A stretch of 64,000 nt of DNA, taken from an endosymbiont of Acanthamoeba sp. UWC8 (GTDB lineage: Bacteria; Pseudomonadota; Alphaproteobacteria; Rickettsiales; Midichloriaceae). This document shows, in pieces, positions 1 through 9,622 of this stretch (its first letter is position 1; each line of letters opens with the position of its first letter). The notes under the pieces were generated by a model that did no database searches, was not told the origin of the DNA, and saw nothing but the letters and a program-made list of their open reading frames with translations. The DNA is taken from assembly GCF_000730245.1 (NCBI RefSeq), contig NZ_CP004403.1, forward strand, positions 124,001 through 188,000. Direction: 5' to 3'. A program made the translations under genes and the position numbers.

Positions 1-5
1 TTCAT
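1..5 (-). CDS. Start codon of a gene continuing off the left edge (probably clpX)
   Basis: An ATG lies at 5..3 on the minus strand, about 48 bp downstream of the clpP stop and on the same strand. Only the start codon and two more bases are inside the window, so the sequence itself says nothing about the product. In many proteobacteria the order is tig-clpP-clpX, and the first two are present here in that order and orientation, so clpX is the natural guess by synteny alone. Confidence 0.25.
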
Positions 6-53
6 GTTGGCTTTTTCCGCAAAATGAACAATATAATGTGTTTTTTATTTCAG

Positions 54-740
54 TCATGATTCCCTATCCCCCGATTTTATTTCTTCTCCTGCTGAATCTT
101 TTAGTGCTGTCCTTTCAGAAAGAATTTCATCTATTAAACCAAATTCTTTAGATTCCAGTGGAGACATAAAATTATCACGCTCCATACTACTTTTTATTCT
201 ACTTATATCTTGACCGGTGTGTCTAGCATAAAGTTTATGAAGCATCTCTTTTGTTTTTAAAATTTCTTTAGCGTGTATTTCAAAGTCAGTTGCTTGGCCT
301 TGGAAGCCGCCTAAAGGTTGATGTATCATTATTCGTGAATTAGGAAGGGAATATCTCATTCCCGGCTCTCCACCGGTGAGTAGAACCGAACCCATTGAGC
401 ATGCCTGCCCGAAACAAAGGGTAGCTACTTTCGGTTTAATATATTGCATTGTATCATAAATTGACATACCCGAAGTCACAACTCCGCCCGGGGAGTTAAT
501 ATACATAAATACTTTTTTATCAGGGTTCTCGGATTCAAGGAAAAGAAGCTGTGCAACGATAAGTGAAGCCATATTATCTTCAACTTGGCCTTGTACAAAA
601 ACAATACGCTCCTTAAGTAAACGTGAAAATATATCGTATGCTCTTTCACCTCTGGAAGTCTGCTCGACTACCATTGGTACTAAGCCCATGTTGATACTAT
701 CTTCAATTAAATTATTAAACTTTTTTCCCATAAATCCCAT
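54..740 (-). CDS. clpP: ATP-dependent Clp protease proteolytic subunit ClpP
   Basis: ClpP is the serine peptidase that forms the double-heptamer chamber degrading proteins unfolded by ClpX or ClpA in the cytoplasm. The catalytic triad is visible with canonical spacing: Ser115 in FGQACSMGS, His140 in [10 protein letters not shown] and Asp189 in MERDNFMS. The 228-residue length includes about 17 residues before [10 protein letters not shown], where most relatives begin, so the ATG at 689 is a serious alternative start. The upstream ATG at 740 is kept because AAGGG lies four bases before it. The gene follows tig by about 23 bp on the same strand, so the two are probably co-transcribed, pairing a nascent-chain chaperone with a quality-control protease. 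Confidence 0.96.
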   Translation of the reverse strand: MGFMGKKFNNLIEDSINMGLVPMVVEQTSRGERAYDIFSRLLKERIVFVQGQVEDNMASLIVAQLLFLESENPDKKVFMYINSPGGVVTSGMSIYDTMQYIKPKVATLCFGQACSMGSVLLTGGEPGMRYSLPNSRIMIHQPLGGFQGQATDFEIHAKEILKTKEMLHKLYARHTGQDISRIKSSMERDNFMSPLESKEFGLIDEILSERTALKDSAGEEIKSGDRES

Positions 741-763
741 AGAACCCTTAGTAATAATATATA

Positions 764-2101
764 TTAGTTTGCAGCTGTTAAATCCTTAGCATAATTTTCG
801 AAAAACTCTTGAGAAGAAATCATCTTCTTATTAGTTTTAACTTTTGTTAAGATGAAATCAACAGCTTTTTCTTCAAGTAACGGACCTTTCAAACGTTCAA
901 GATTTTCTTTCTTACTATAGAAGTCAATTACTAACTTCTCTTGACCGGGTCTTTGCATTGCTTCCGCATAAACTGCCTGCTGTAAATCGCGCTCTTCAAC
1001 ATTAATATTATTGTTCTTCGCGGTTTCTGCAAGTAATATGCCGAGTCTTACTCTTCTTGCTGCGATTTTCTTATACTCATCTTCAAGCTCATCAAGAGGC
1101 TTATTGAAGTTTTCAGGATTTTTCTCATGCTGTTTCTTGATTTCATTCCACATCATTTCAAAATCAAGTTTAAACATGCCTTCCGGCACTTCAAAGTTAT
1201 ATTTGCCGTCTATTGCATCAAATAAGAGTTTTTTAGTTCTAAGTCTTGCAACGCCTTCAAAATCGGCTTTAATTTTTTGCTTAATCATTTCATTTAGTTT
1301 CTCTAAAGATTCCAAACCTAATTTTTTAGCAAATTCATCATCAATATTATCAACTGCTTCCGGAGTTAACACCTCATTCACTTTTACATCAAATGTAGCT
1401 GCTTTTCCGGCTAGAGTTTTGCTCGTATAGTCGGCAGGGAAGGTTACGTTAACATCTTTAGTATCACCTTTTTTCACGCCGATTAACTGATCTTCAAAGC
1501 CAGGGATAAATTGATTAGAACCCAATTCAAGTCTAATACCTTCACCTTTTCCGCCTTCAAATTCTTCACCATCCACTTTGCCGATAAAGTCAATCATTAC
1601 GGCATCACCTTTTTTAGCAGCATAAGAATCTTCGGCAGCTTCAAAGTTTTTGAAGTTTTTCAAAATATCTTCATGTGCTTTTTTAAGATCCTCGTCAGTA
1701 ACTTCAATATCAAGTGTTTCGATTTCCAACTCATCCCAATTTACTGTAGGAACTTCAGGGAAGATCTCTACTTTAGCTTCAAAAACTAAATTTGATTTAT
1801 CATCAAAAGATTTAACTTCCACATAAGGTTGCAGTGCAGGTCTAATATTATTTTTTGAAAAATGATCGCGTAATGCTTCATCAATAACTGTTTCAATGGT
1901 TTTGCTAAGTACTTGTTCCCCGATTCTTTTTCTTACGATCGGGAGCGGAACTTTTCCGTCTCTAAAGCCGGCCATTTTAAATGTCTTTGCTTGTTCTTCA
2001 ATTTCTTTTTCTACTTTATCTAAAATCGGTTTTGCCGGAAGCGAAAAACTAAGCTTCCTATTAAGTCCGTTACTTTCTAAGGTTTCAATTGATGTAGGCA
2101 T
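764..2101 (-). CDS. tig: Trigger factor, ribosome-associated chaperone and prolyl isomerase
   Basis: Trigger factor binds the ribosome at the peptide exit tunnel and shields nascent chains. The 445 residues show the family's three parts: an N-terminal ribosome-binding domain with the signature [12 protein letters not shown] (residues 45-56), a central FKBP-type peptidyl-prolyl isomerase domain (about 155-245, with [16 protein letters not shown] and [11 protein letters not shown]), and a helical C-terminal domain rich in K and E. Length matches the family. It is the first gene of a minus-strand unit tig-clpP, transcribed divergently from ccoI across a 125-bp gap that should hold both promoters. 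Confidence 0.96.
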   Translation of the reverse strand: MPTSIETLESNGLNRKLSFSLPAKPILDKVEKEIEEQAKTFKMAGFRDGKVPLPIVRKRIGEQVLSKTIETVIDEALRDHFSKNNIRPALQPYVEVKSFDDKSNLVFEAKVEIFPEVPTVNWDELEIETLDIEVTDEDLKKAHEDILKNFKNFEAAEDSYAAKKGDAVMIDFIGKVDGEEFEGGKGEGIRLELGSNQFIPGFEDQLIGVKKGDTKDVNVTFPADYTSKTLAGKAATFDVKVNEVLTPEAVDNIDDEFAKKLGLESLEKLNEMIKQKIKADFEGVARLRTKKLLFDAIDGKYNFEVPEGMFKLDFEMMWNEIKKQHEKNPENFNKPLDELEDEYKKIAARRVRLGILLAETAKNNNINVEERDLQQAVYAEAMQRPGQEKLVIDFYSKKENLERLKGPLLEEKAVDFILTKVKTNKKMISSQEFFENYAKDLTAAN

Positions 2102-2226
2102 TATTGTATCTCTTTAATATGTTAACACTAATGTTGTTTATCTAAAATTAACTATCATAAGATAGTGCTTTTTATTTGATTGTAAACTATATATTTTAAA
2201 CGCTAAAGCAAAACTTAAGGGGCTTG

Positions 2227-4578
2227 ATGAAAAATAATAAGAAATGTTTACATTGTCAGCTTGACTTATCTAAGAGCCAAAGAAGTTTCTGTTGCTTCGG
2301 GTGTGAAGCCGCATATAATTTGATTAACAAATTGAATTTAAAAGATTATTATAAATTTTGTAAGAACATTTATAATACATCTCCTATGAAGGTCGAAGAA
2401 GTTAAGAACGAATTAAATTATGTTGAATCAGCTATATATAATAAAGATAAACAACAACATGAAATTAATTTATTAGTTGAAGGTGTGCATTGCGGGTCAT
2501 GCATTTGGTTAATTGAAAGTACTCTAAAGCAACAAGGGGGGGTTAAACTTGCAAGGATTAATATATCTACTCAAAGGCTACTTTTGGCTTGGGAAGGAGA
2601 GGAGGATATAATATATAAGTACGTAGATATTATACAAAAGCTTGGTTATAAATTAATTCCTTTTGATTATAGCGAATTTGTAAATGAGAGTGATAAAAGA
2701 GAATCTTTTCTTTTAAAGAGTATTGCAGTTTCCGGGTTTGCCACCATACAGCTTATGATGATTGTTATGGGTATTTGGTTTGCCGAGCGTGAGAATTCCA
2801 TGGGTGAAAACACCAGAAATTTACTACATCTTATCTCTATGATTGTAGCAGTTCCTGCAATATTATATTCCGGTTTACCATTTTTTAAATCAGCATTTGA
2901 GGCATTAAAGGCGGGGCGCAGCAATATGGATGTTCCGATATCTTTGGGTATTATAGCGACAACTTTGATAAGCATTTGGGAATTTATCAGAGGTGGCGCT
3001 TATACATATTTTGATTCGGCTGCAATGCTGATTTTTGCGTTACTGGTGGGAAGATACTTGGATATAAAATCCAGAAATAAAGCTAAGGAAAAAGCAAGAG
3101 AACTAATTTTAAGGCAAGCTAAAACCGTAACACTAGTTGAGGGAAATAAATTAAAATTGCTTCCGATAAGCAAAGTTAAAATCGGTGATATTATCCATGT
3201 AAGCGTCGGAGAAAAGATACCAGTGGATGGAGTCGTGGTTGAAGGTAGTAGTGAGGCGGATAATAGTATAATAACCGGAGAGACTCTTCCTGTTATTATT
3301 AATAAAGGAATGAATGTTTTTTCAGGCACGATTAACTTGCTTGCTCCGATTAAAGTTGAAATTAAAAAGCTTGGCGATTCAACTATATTAGGAGAAATTA
3401 TTAAACTTATTGAAAATGCGGAGCAGGGTAGGGCAAAATACGTCAGAATTGCCGATAAGGTTGCCGGGCTTTATACACCGGCAGTTTTACTATTATCCGT
3501 ATTAACTTTTTTAATGTGGTATTTACTCGGAAGTAAAATTGATAAAGCTGTTCTAAATGCGGTTGCGGTTTTAATTATAACTTGTCCGTGTGCGCTCGGG
3601 CTTGCCGTTCCCGTGGTGCAGATCATTGCTTCTTCCAGGATGATGAGCTTAGGGATCTTAATAAAGTCACGTGATGCGCTTGAAAGGTTGTCCCAAGTGG
3701 ATACTATTATATTCGATAAAACCGGAACTTTAACACTTGGGGAGCCGAGTTTTATTAATCCGAATAACCTTAGCGAATTAGAGATAAACATAATTTCATC
3801 ACTTGCTGCACAAAGTAAGCATCCCTTATGCAAAGCAATTTTAAAAGAGTTTAAGGGAGAAATTATCCCGCTTGAGGTAAATGAAGAAAAAGGAATGGGC
3901 TTGAAATCAAGCTATAATGGCGAAGCAATTAAACTCGGCAACAAAAAATGGTGTAATGTAAAAAATTCTGATGAGTATGATGATATTTATTCGGAAATGT
4001 GGTTTAAGCGGGGTGAGCGAGAACCTATACGCTTAAAGTTTTCTGATTTGATCCGAGATGAAGCTAAGAATGTCATTAAGGTGCTTAAAGATGAAGGATA
4101 TGAAATATGGCTGCTTTCAGGTGATAGAAAAAAGGCGGTAGAGCACGTGGCACATTTGCTTAATATTAAAAATTATAAAGCGGAATGTAAACCCCAAGAG
4201 AAATATAATTTTATAGAGAATTTGCATAAAGCAGGAAAGCTAAGTGCCATGATAGGTGACGGATTAAACGATTCTCCGGCTTTAAAAAGGGCTCATGCTT
4301 CAATGTCTCCTTCTTCTGCGATTGATCTTTCACAAAATATAGCCGATATAGTATTCCAATCTAACTTAAAAGCTATTTTGCAAAGCATAAATACTGCTAA
4401 AAAATCAAATGTGCTTGTAAAGCAGAACTTTATTATATCGTTTATATATAATATTGTAAGCATACCTATAGCGGCTTTTGGGTTTATAACTCCTCTTTTC
4501 GCTGCTATAACTATGTCAGTTTCTTCTATATGCGTGATACTTAATTCGCTTAGATTAAATAAAAAGGATTCTATATGA
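2227..4578 (+). CDS. ccoI: Copper-translocating P-type ATPase, CcoI/FixI type
   Basis: This P1B-type ATPase moves copper across the inner membrane and, in the CcoI/FixI subfamily, supplies assembly of cbb3-type cytochrome oxidase. Visible features are an N-terminal cysteine-rich metal-binding segment (CLHC and CCFGC within the first 27 residues), a heavy-metal-associated domain with GVHCGSC near residue 90, the TGETLPV actuator motif, the transmembrane CPC motif (ITCPCALGLAVP, about residue 453), the phosphorylation site DKTGTLT (about 497) and the hinge motif GDGLND. The start is ATG 2227, preceded by AAGGGG at good spacing; a TTG directly upstream at 2224 is in frame but unnecessary. Its stop overlaps the next gene by 4 bp. 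The N-terminal cysteine block distinguishes it from plain CopA. Confidence 0.9.
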   Translation: MKNNKKCLHCQLDLSKSQRSFCCFGCEAAYNLINKLNLKDYYKFCKNIYNTSPMKVEEVKNELNYVESAIYNKDKQQHEINLLVEGVHCGSCIWLIESTLKQQGGVKLARINISTQRLLLAWEGEEDIIYKYVDIIQKLGYKLIPFDYSEFVNESDKRESFLLKSIAVSGFATIQLMMIVMGIWFAERENSMGENTRNLLHLISMIVAVPAILYSGLPFFKSAFEALKAGRSNMDVPISLGIIATTLISIWEFIRGGAYTYFDSAAMLIFALLVGRYLDIKSRNKAKEKARELILRQAKTVTLVEGNKLKLLPISKVKIGDIIHVSVGEKIPVDGVVVEGSSEADNSIITGETLPVIINKGMNVFSGTINLLAPIKVEIKKLGDSTILGEIIKLIENAEQGRAKYVRIADKVAGLYTPAVLLLSVLTFLMWYLLGSKIDKAVLNAVAVLIITCPCALGLAVPVVQIIASSRMMSLGILIKSRDALERLSQVDTIIFDKTGTLTLGEPSFINPNNLSELEINIISSLAAQSKHPLCKAILKEFKGEIIPLEVNEEKGMGLKSSYNGEAIKLGNKKWCNVKNSDEYDDIYSEMWFKRGEREPIRLKFSDLIRDEAKNVIKVLKDEGYEIWLLSGDRKKAVEHVAHLLNIKNYKAECKPQEKYNFIENLHKAGKLSAMIGDGLNDSPALKRAHASMSPSSAIDLSQNIADIVFQSNLKAILQSINTAKKSNVLVKQNFIISFIYNIVSIPIAAFGFITPLFAAITMSVSSICVILNSLRLNKKDSI

Positions 4579-5213
4579 ACTTAATAAAGCCGAAAGCAAT
4601 AATTTTTGATTGGGACAATACTTTAGTAGATACATGGGACATAATCCATGCAGCGCTTGGGTATACTTTTATTGAGTTCGGTAAAATTCCTTTTACTTTG
4701 GAGGAATGTAAAATTCATGTTCATAAGTCAATGAAGGATTCTTTCCCGACTATATTCGGTGATATGTGGGAGGAAGCTGCAAAAAGGTTTTATGTGCATT
4801 ATCTGAATAATCATTTAACTCATCTTAAATCATTGGATAATACCATAGATACTCTTAACATGTTTCGCGAAAATAATATTAAAATAAGCGTGCTCAGCAA
4901 TAAGAGGGGGGACATACTGAGGAAAGAAGCGGAGCACTTTGGCTGGACTGAATATTTCGTTAAAATAATGGGCTCTTTAGATGCCGCCGAGGATAAGCCT
5001 TCCGCTATTCCGGCGCTTGAAATAATGAAGTGTATGGAAATTGATTCTCCTCAAGATGTGTGGTTTATCGGAGATAGCGTAGCAGATATGGAATGCGCCG
5101 AAAATGCAGGTTGCGTACCAATATTTTACGGGGCTAATGACGGTTTATATAGTTATTCAGCTGATAGCCATATAAATTTAGCTAAGCTTTTTAACTTAAC
5201 GCATAAATCATAA
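4575..5213 (+). CDS. HAD-superfamily hydrolase, phosphoglycolate phosphatase-like
   Basis: The protein shows the HAD phosphatase motifs in order: motif I with nucleophile and acid Asp12/Asp14 in FDWDNTLVDT, motif II in VLSNKRG, motif III lysine in AAEDKPSAI and motif IV in FIGDSVADMECAENAG. The helical cap between motifs I and II fits the phosphoglycolate phosphatase subgroup, but the natural substrate cannot be read from the sequence. The start codon overlaps the ccoI stop as ATGA, implying translational coupling. At 212 residues it is normal length. Similar proteins are common in Rickettsiales. Confidence 0.85.
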   Translation: MNLIKPKAIIFDWDNTLVDTWDIIHAALGYTFIEFGKIPFTLEECKIHVHKSMKDSFPTIFGDMWEEAAKRFYVHYLNNHLTHLKSLDNTIDTLNMFRENNIKISVLSNKRGDILRKEAEHFGWTEYFVKIMGSLDAAEDKPSAIPALEIMKCMEIDSPQDVWFIGDSVADMECAENAGCVPIFYGANDGLYSYSADSHINLAKLFNLTHKS

Positions 5214-5222
5214 GGATTTTTC

Positions 5223-5251
5223 TTGACGTATTAAAAATATATATGCATAAT
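5223..5251 (+). promoter_or_regulatory. Sigma-70-type promoter for the 68-aa gene
   Basis: TTGACG at 5223-5228 and CATAAT at 5246-5251 are separated by 17 bp, a near-consensus housekeeping promoter. Transcription would start about 28 bp ahead of the ATG at 5286. This gives the small gene its own strong promoter although ccoI and the HAD gene lie just upstream on the same strand. Confidence 0.6.
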
Positions 5252-5285
5252 CCGGAGAAATATTTAGATTTATTTAGGGTGCAAA

Positions 5286-5492
5286 ATGAAAGGTGGTAAA
5301 GGTTCTAAAAATAACATTGCTAACCGTGGAGCAAGTGCAAAAGTTAAAGAAATTAATGGTAAAAAAATAATTCCCGTCGCATACAGAGGAGCAAATGTCG
5401 GCCATGGTAATTTTATTGCCGGAATGTATGAAGATACCAAAAAATTAGTTCTGGATCCTAATGGTGTGCCGGTTCCTTATCAGTTAGTTTAA
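5286..5492 (+). CDS. Small basic conserved-looking protein, function unknown
   Basis: I do not recognise a named family. The 68-residue product is glycine- and lysine-rich at its N-terminus (MKGGKGSKNN), then has a compact segment with VAYRGANVGHGNF and ends in VPYQLV. It has no signal peptide or membrane segment, so it is probably cytosolic and could bind nucleic acid, which is speculation. The start is well placed behind a near-consensus promoter, and a CTATTCA/TGAATAG hairpin (5495-5515) follows the stop, suggesting a monocistronic, possibly abundant transcript. Good regulatory signals and an amino-acid composition unlike random sequence support a real gene. Confidence 0.7.
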   Translation: MKGGKGSKNNIANRGASAKVKEINGKKIIPVAYRGANVGHGNFIAGMYEDTKKLVLDPNGVPVPYQLV

Positions 5493-5494
5493 CC

Positions 5495-5515
5495 CTATTC
5501 AAGTTTTCTGAATAG
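5495..5515 (+). terminator. Weak hairpin after the 68-aa gene
   Basis: A 7-bp perfect inverted repeat (CTATTCA, 7-base loop, TGAATAG) directly follows the stop codon. There is no U-run behind it, so it may stabilise the 3' end rather than act as a strong intrinsic terminator. Confidence 0.3.
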
Positions 5516-5646
5516 AAAGAGCATATAAACTATATAATAAAAGGATATGCTGCTAATAATATTAAAGTACCTATAAAAAGCTTTATTAATCTTTTATTAA
5601 TCTTTTATTGCTAACCTAGCAGAATAAAGTAATTAACTTGTTCTGT

Positions 5647-6222
5647 ATGTCTGCGATAGTTGAGAGGGTATTTAGTAAAGTTCCGGTTGAAAGTATAAAA
5701 ACTCTTTCAACAAATGATATGGCTGTCGTTGCTTTAACTATCCAGAACTTCATGGATATAATGTTTGAAGAAATTAAAAAAGCAGGCTTTCTTAATTTAG
5801 AATTTTTAGAAAAGTCAGAGATGTTTTTACGTGCTGTTACGCCTAGCTATCTTAGAAAAGAGTTCGATACATTATTAAGTGTATTCAGCCAGATTGAGCA
5901 GGATTTTCATAAAACTAAATTTTACTATGGATTAACTGCTTTAAGACAGCTGTGCACACATGAAACGGATGAAGTTAAAGTATTATTAGACATTGCGGGG
6001 ATTAAAATAGCTGATTATGCGCAAATAAATTCTTCACTAATAATATTTTCTACTCATTTAGTGGAAAATATTATTAAATTTGTGCAAGGAATGCGTAAAT
6101 CAAATCAACATAAAAATACTCCTATTGACGAGCTCAAATTTAAAATTAATTCAAATTTTCAATATTGCCTGCTTAATACGGTTGCAGAAGTAAATATGAC
6201 TATTAATAAGTTAAAAGCTTAA
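5647..6222 (+). CDS. Hypothetical all-helical cytosolic protein
   Basis: No family recognised. The product (191 residues from ATG 5647) is predicted mostly helical, has no signal peptide or transmembrane segment, and alternates hydrophobic and charged residues as a helical bundle would. A TTG at 5638 is in frame three codons upstream; neither start has a clear Shine-Dalgarno sequence, and I prefer the ATG. The preceding gap contains AT-rich direct repeats around 5581-5608. It stands alone between the 68-aa gene and a 549-bp non-coding stretch. Confidence 0.6.
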   Translation: MSAIVERVFSKVPVESIKTLSTNDMAVVALTIQNFMDIMFEEIKKAGFLNLEFLEKSEMFLRAVTPSYLRKEFDTLLSVFSQIEQDFHKTKFYYGLTALRQLCTHETDEVKVLLDIAGIKIADYAQINSSLIIFSTHLVENIIKFVQGMRKSNQHKNTPIDELKFKINSNFQYCLLNTVAEVNMTINKLKA

Positions 6223-6592
6223 GGTAAAATTCCTTTTAAGTAGGCTATCTTTATAATTAGATATCATTTATTTATATTAAATTACTCTATATATACAGAG
6301 AGCATAGCTAATCTATAAAAAAAATTGAATTAAGTTTGCGTAAAATGACATAATCATTTATAAAGCGTATGCGCCATAAATGGTGGCTAGGTGCGTACTT
6401 CTACTATTCTTATTATCTAATTTTCAGCTGTAGGCTATATAGTCATATTAAGCTTAACTTATTGTAATTGAATAAAAGCATTAGATATTCAACTTAAATC
6501 ACAATATATAGTCAATTAAGTTAAATACCATACACATTTATTTTGATAAGACGTTAATTACCTTAACGGCTTTATTTCTAAAATTACTTAAA
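6223..6592. other. AT-rich non-coding stretch before the repeat
   Basis: No reading frame with coding character is visible on either strand from 6223 to 6592. The sequence is AT-rich with scattered short inverted segments around TTAAGTT/AACTTAA (for example near 6450-6535), which may belong to an older, decayed copy of repeat material. It leads directly into the 138-bp dispersed repeat. Confidence 0.5.
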
Positions 6593-6730
6593 TAATAATA
6601 GCGCGCCCCTCCGCCCCCCTTTAGAGGGGCAGCGCTCATAAAAATTATTAAATAATTTTTATGTATCTTTACCTTATTATAAAGCGCCTAGGTTAAATAA
6701 ATGTTATTGTATGAGTTATAACTTAATTTA
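6593..6730 (+). repeat. Dispersed 138-bp repeat, copy 1
   Basis: This segment matches, in inverted orientation, 16923-17062 with about five substitutions and one 2-base indel. It has three parts: a GC-rich block (6601-6636) far from local composition with an imperfect GCCCC/GGGGC hairpin, a perfect palindrome of 13+1+13 bases at 6637-6663, and an AT-rich tail ending TTATAACTTAATTTA. It encodes nothing and lacks a transposase, so it resembles a small non-autonomous palindromic element. It lies about 40 bp before the gene at 6772 and may carry or influence its promoter. Confidence 0.85.
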
Positions 6731-6771
6731 TTATACATATATCTATTTAATTAAATAGTGGCAATAAGTTT

Positions 6772-7287
6772 ATGAAGCGTATAGATAAATGCATTGATCA
6801 ACCAGCATTAGAAAAATGTGTTGATGAGCAAGGCCTTGGTGTTAAATATAGTTTAGATAACTCACTTACAACATCAAATGTTGAAATCAGCCTAAGGTTA
6901 ATGGCCATCGATGAGTGTATAGCAAGTTATATAGAAAGAATAAATAATAAAAAAGAACTTATATATAGTATATTGGTTAGGCGCTTAAATTATAGTGAGC
7001 GTGATATAGTAAGTAAATTGAATGATATTTCTAATTATCCTTTGTATGAGAGTGAGATTTTTAGAAGCGCAAGACAGCAATTATGCCTTAGTCCTTTAAA
7101 AGTTACTTTAACTACCTGCTTATACACACTTACTGAACTTTTAACTGAACATAATATTCGAAAAAGTCATAATAATTTAAGTGAGCAGGAGATTGAGCAA
7201 GTATGTATTGGTATTTATGAAAAAAATGCAAATTACCGTCATGCCACAAATTCTAATGAGGGGGTGATGCGTAGTTTATCTTTGTAA
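6772..7287 (+). CDS. Hypothetical protein downstream of the dispersed repeat
   Basis: I recognise no family. The 171-residue product is hydrophilic, with no signal peptide or membrane segment, and appears helical in its middle (about residues 40-110). The N-terminus is rich in Asp, Cys and Gln (IDKCIDQPALEKCVDEQ). The ATG at 6772 is the first in frame; no good Shine-Dalgarno sequence precedes it. It is convergent with radC across 21 bp. Its position next to a mobile-looking repeat, and the lack of a recognisable family, suggest an accessory gene. Confidence 0.55.
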   Translation: MKRIDKCIDQPALEKCVDEQGLGVKYSLDNSLTTSNVEISLRLMAIDECIASYIERINNKKELIYSILVRRLNYSERDIVSKLNDISNYPLYESEIFRSARQQLCLSPLKVTLTTCLYTLTELLTEHNIRKSHNNLSEQEIEQVCIGIYEKNANYRHATNSNEGVMRSLSL

Positions 7288-7308
7288 TTTTATACTAAAG
7301 AAGATTAA

Positions 7309-8013
7309 CTAAATCAAACCACTGTTCTTAAAAGAGAAAGTTTTATCTTTAGAAATAATAAGGTGATCATGCACCACTATACTTAGCGGCTCCAGGGCTT
7401 TAATTATTTTATGAGTGATTTCAATATCCTCGGGTGAAGGGGAGGTCTCACCGCTTGGATGGTTATGAACTAAAATTATAGCTGAGGCTGAATAAGATAA
7501 GCTTTTTTTAGCTATTTCCCGCGGGTAAATAGCAACTCTGTCAACTGTCCCGGTTTGCAAAATTTCATCATGAATTAAAACATTTTTCTTATTTAAATAT
7601 AATACTCTGAATATTTCGCAATTTTGAAAACCCATTGTGAGATTACAATAATTCAATACGGCATTCCAGTTACTTAAAATATTAACATGTTCTTCAGTAG
7701 CAAGAAAAAGTCGGGAAAATATATCCTGAAGAAGTTTTATTTGGTAGAGTAATGAATCACTTGCCTCAGACATATCTTTTATTGTCTCTAAATCTGCTGA
7801 GATTAAAGCCTTAATGCTTCCGAACTTATTAAGTAAAGCTTTTGCTTTCGGCTTGGTATCTCGCCTTGGATAGCAGTTAAACAAAAGCATTTCAATCAGC
7901 TCATAGTCAGGCAAAGTGCGAATCTGCGCCTTAAGAAATTTTTCTTTAACTCTCTTTCTATGCCCTACACAAATATTCAGCTCTTTTTCTTTACTTTTAT
8001 CTTTACTGTTCAT
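7309..8013 (-). CDS. radC: RadC-family JAMM/MPN domain protein
   Basis: The 234-residue protein has an N-terminal helix-hairpin-helix-like region (about 25-85, with ELIEMLLFNCYPRRDTKP) and a C-terminal JAMM metallo-domain. The zinc-binding motif is complete: His183-x-His185-Pro-Ser-Gly188 followed by Asp196. Despite its name, RadC's role in DNA repair is unproven. It lies 3 bp downstream of pccB on the same strand and is almost certainly co-transcribed with it. Length and motif order match the family. Confidence 0.92.
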   Translation of the reverse strand: MNSKDKSKEKELNICVGHRKRVKEKFLKAQIRTLPDYELIEMLLFNCYPRRDTKPKAKALLNKFGSIKALISADLETIKDMSEASDSLLYQIKLLQDIFSRLFLATEEHVNILSNWNAVLNYCNLTMGFQNCEIFRVLYLNKKNVLIHDEILQTGTVDRVAIYPREIAKKSLSYSASAIILVHNHPSGETSPSPEDIEITHKIIKALEPLSIVVHDHLIISKDKTFSFKNSGLI

Positions 8014-8016
8014 TTA

Positions 8017-9537
8017 TTATAAAGGGAGGTTGTCATGTTTCTTCCAAGGTTTTTGAACTTTTTTTGTAGTAAGCATGGTAAGCGCTCTACATATTTTAAA
8101 TCTTGTGTTAAACGGTCTAATAATATCATCTATAAATCCTCTTGATGCGGCAACGAAAGGATTTGTGAACTTCTCCTGATAGTCATTAATTTTCTTTTCA
8201 AGTTCGGCAGGGTTATTGGCAACATCCCTATGTAAAATTGCTGCTGCACCTTTAGCACCCATTACTGCTATTTCGGTATTCGCCCAAGCAAAGTTGTAAT
8301 CCCCCCTTAAGTGCTTGGAATTCATAACTATATAAGCGCCTCCATAAGCTTTTCTGATAATAATTGTGATTTTGGGTACCGTGGCTTCGGCATAAGCATA
8401 AAGTAATTTAGCTCCATGTTTAATAATACCGTTATGCTCCTGATCTACTCCCGGTAAAAACCCGGGTACATCAACTAAGGTAATAAGCGGAATATTAAAA
8501 GCATCACAAAATCTTATGAATCTGGCTGCCTTCACTGAAGCATTAATATCCAAACAACCTGCAAGGTGCATCGGTTGGTTAGCAACGATCCCAACGGTTC
8601 TGCCTTCAAATCTACCTAGGCCGGTGATAATATTTTTTGCATATTCCGGTTTTAACTCAAAAAAATCACCTTCGTCAACGATCTTTTCAATAAGTTGTTT
8701 GATGTTATATGGCTTATTAGGGTTATCCGGCACTAAATTTTCCAATGACATTTCTACCCTATCGGCCGGGTCAAAAGAAGGCCTAACCGGGATATCGGTT
8801 TTATTTGAAAGCGGCAGAAAATTAAATAACCTTCTTGTCTGCTGCAAACAATCAAGTTCATTATTAAAAGCAATATCGCATACTCCGCTTTTTAAAGCAT
8901 GAATAGAGGTGCCCCCAAGCTTTTCATGAGTTACGGTTTCATGAGTTACGGTTTTCACTACATCAGGGCCGGTTACATACATATAAGAGGTATCTTTAAC
9001 CATAAAGGTAAAATCGGTAAGAGCCGGAGAATAAACCGCCCCGCCGGCACAAGGACCCATTATTAAAGAAATCTGCGGAATTACACCTGAAGCATCAACG
9101 TTCCTTTGAAATATTTCCCCATATCCGGCGAGTGAGTCAACACCTTCTTGAATACGCGCACCTCCGGAATCATTAATACCTATTATAGGAGCACCTAACT
9201 TTAATGCCGCATCCTGAACTTGGTTAATTTTCTTTGCATTAGTTTCACTTAAGGAGCCGCCGTAAACAGTAAAATCCTGGCTATAAACAAATACCAGCCT
9301 ACCGTTAATGGTACCATGCCCGGCAACTACTCCATCACCTGAGATAACGTTATCCATCATACCAAAATGGGTGCAGCGATGTTCAACAAACATCCCTATT
9401 TCATCGAAAGAATCCGGATCCAGTAACAATTCTATCCTTTCTCTAGCAGTTAATTTTCCTTTTTCATGCTGCTTATCAATTTTCTCTTGCCCACCGCCAA
9501 ACCTTGCAGTTCTGCGTTTTTTTTTCCAATACTTCAA
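8017..9537 (-). CDS. pccB: Propionyl-CoA carboxylase beta (carboxyltransferase) subunit, start frame-disturbed
   Basis: This is the carboxyltransferase subunit that moves CO2 from biotin to propionyl-CoA, giving methylmalonyl-CoA. It shows [20 protein letters not shown] near the N-terminus, [12 protein letters not shown] in the acyl-CoA site, [13 protein letters not shown] and VDVPGFLPG. The frame as written opens at a TTG (9537) without a good ribosome site. On the other frame an ATG at 9547 with GGAG ten bases upstream reads [10 protein letters not shown], the expected N-terminus, and runs into a nine-A tract (9517-9525 on plus). With eight A's it would join [10 protein letters not shown]. 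The true CDS is therefore probably 8017..9547 with a one-base error or slippage site. The pccA partner is not in this window. Confidence 0.92.
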   Translation of the reverse strand: MKYWKKKRRTARFGGGQEKIDKQHEKGKLTARERIELLLDPDSFDEIGMFVEHRCTHFGMMDNVISGDGVVAGHGTINGRLVFVYSQDFTVYGGSLSETNAKKINQVQDAALKLGAPIIGINDSGGARIQEGVDSLAGYGEIFQRNVDASGVIPQISLIMGPCAGGAVYSPALTDFTFMVKDTSYMYVTGPDVVKTVTHETVTHEKLGGTSIHALKSGVCDIAFNNELDCLQQTRRLFNFLPLSNKTDIPVRPSFDPADRVEMSLENLVPDNPNKPYNIKQLIEKIVDEGDFFELKPEYAKNIITGLGRFEGRTVGIVANQPMHLAGCLDINASVKAARFIRFCDAFNIPLITLVDVPGFLPGVDQEHNGIIKHGAKLLYAYAEATVPKITIIIRKAYGGAYIVMNSKHLRGDYNFAWANTEIAVMGAKGAAAILHRDVANNPAELEKKINDYQEKFTNPFVAASRGFIDDIIRPFNTRFKICRALTMLTTKKVQKPWKKHDNLPL

Positions 9538-9622
9538 TAATTTTCATTAAAAATTTGCTCCAAGCTCACTTTAGGTAAAGGAAATTTAATACAAAAATTT
9601 GGAAATTACAACACGTTGCACG

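Noticed and set aside
8925-8954. Perfect 15-bp direct repeat inside pccB
   Set aside because: It encodes the VTHETVTHE segment, and similar repeats in this loop occur in normal PccB proteins, so it is not a recent insertion.
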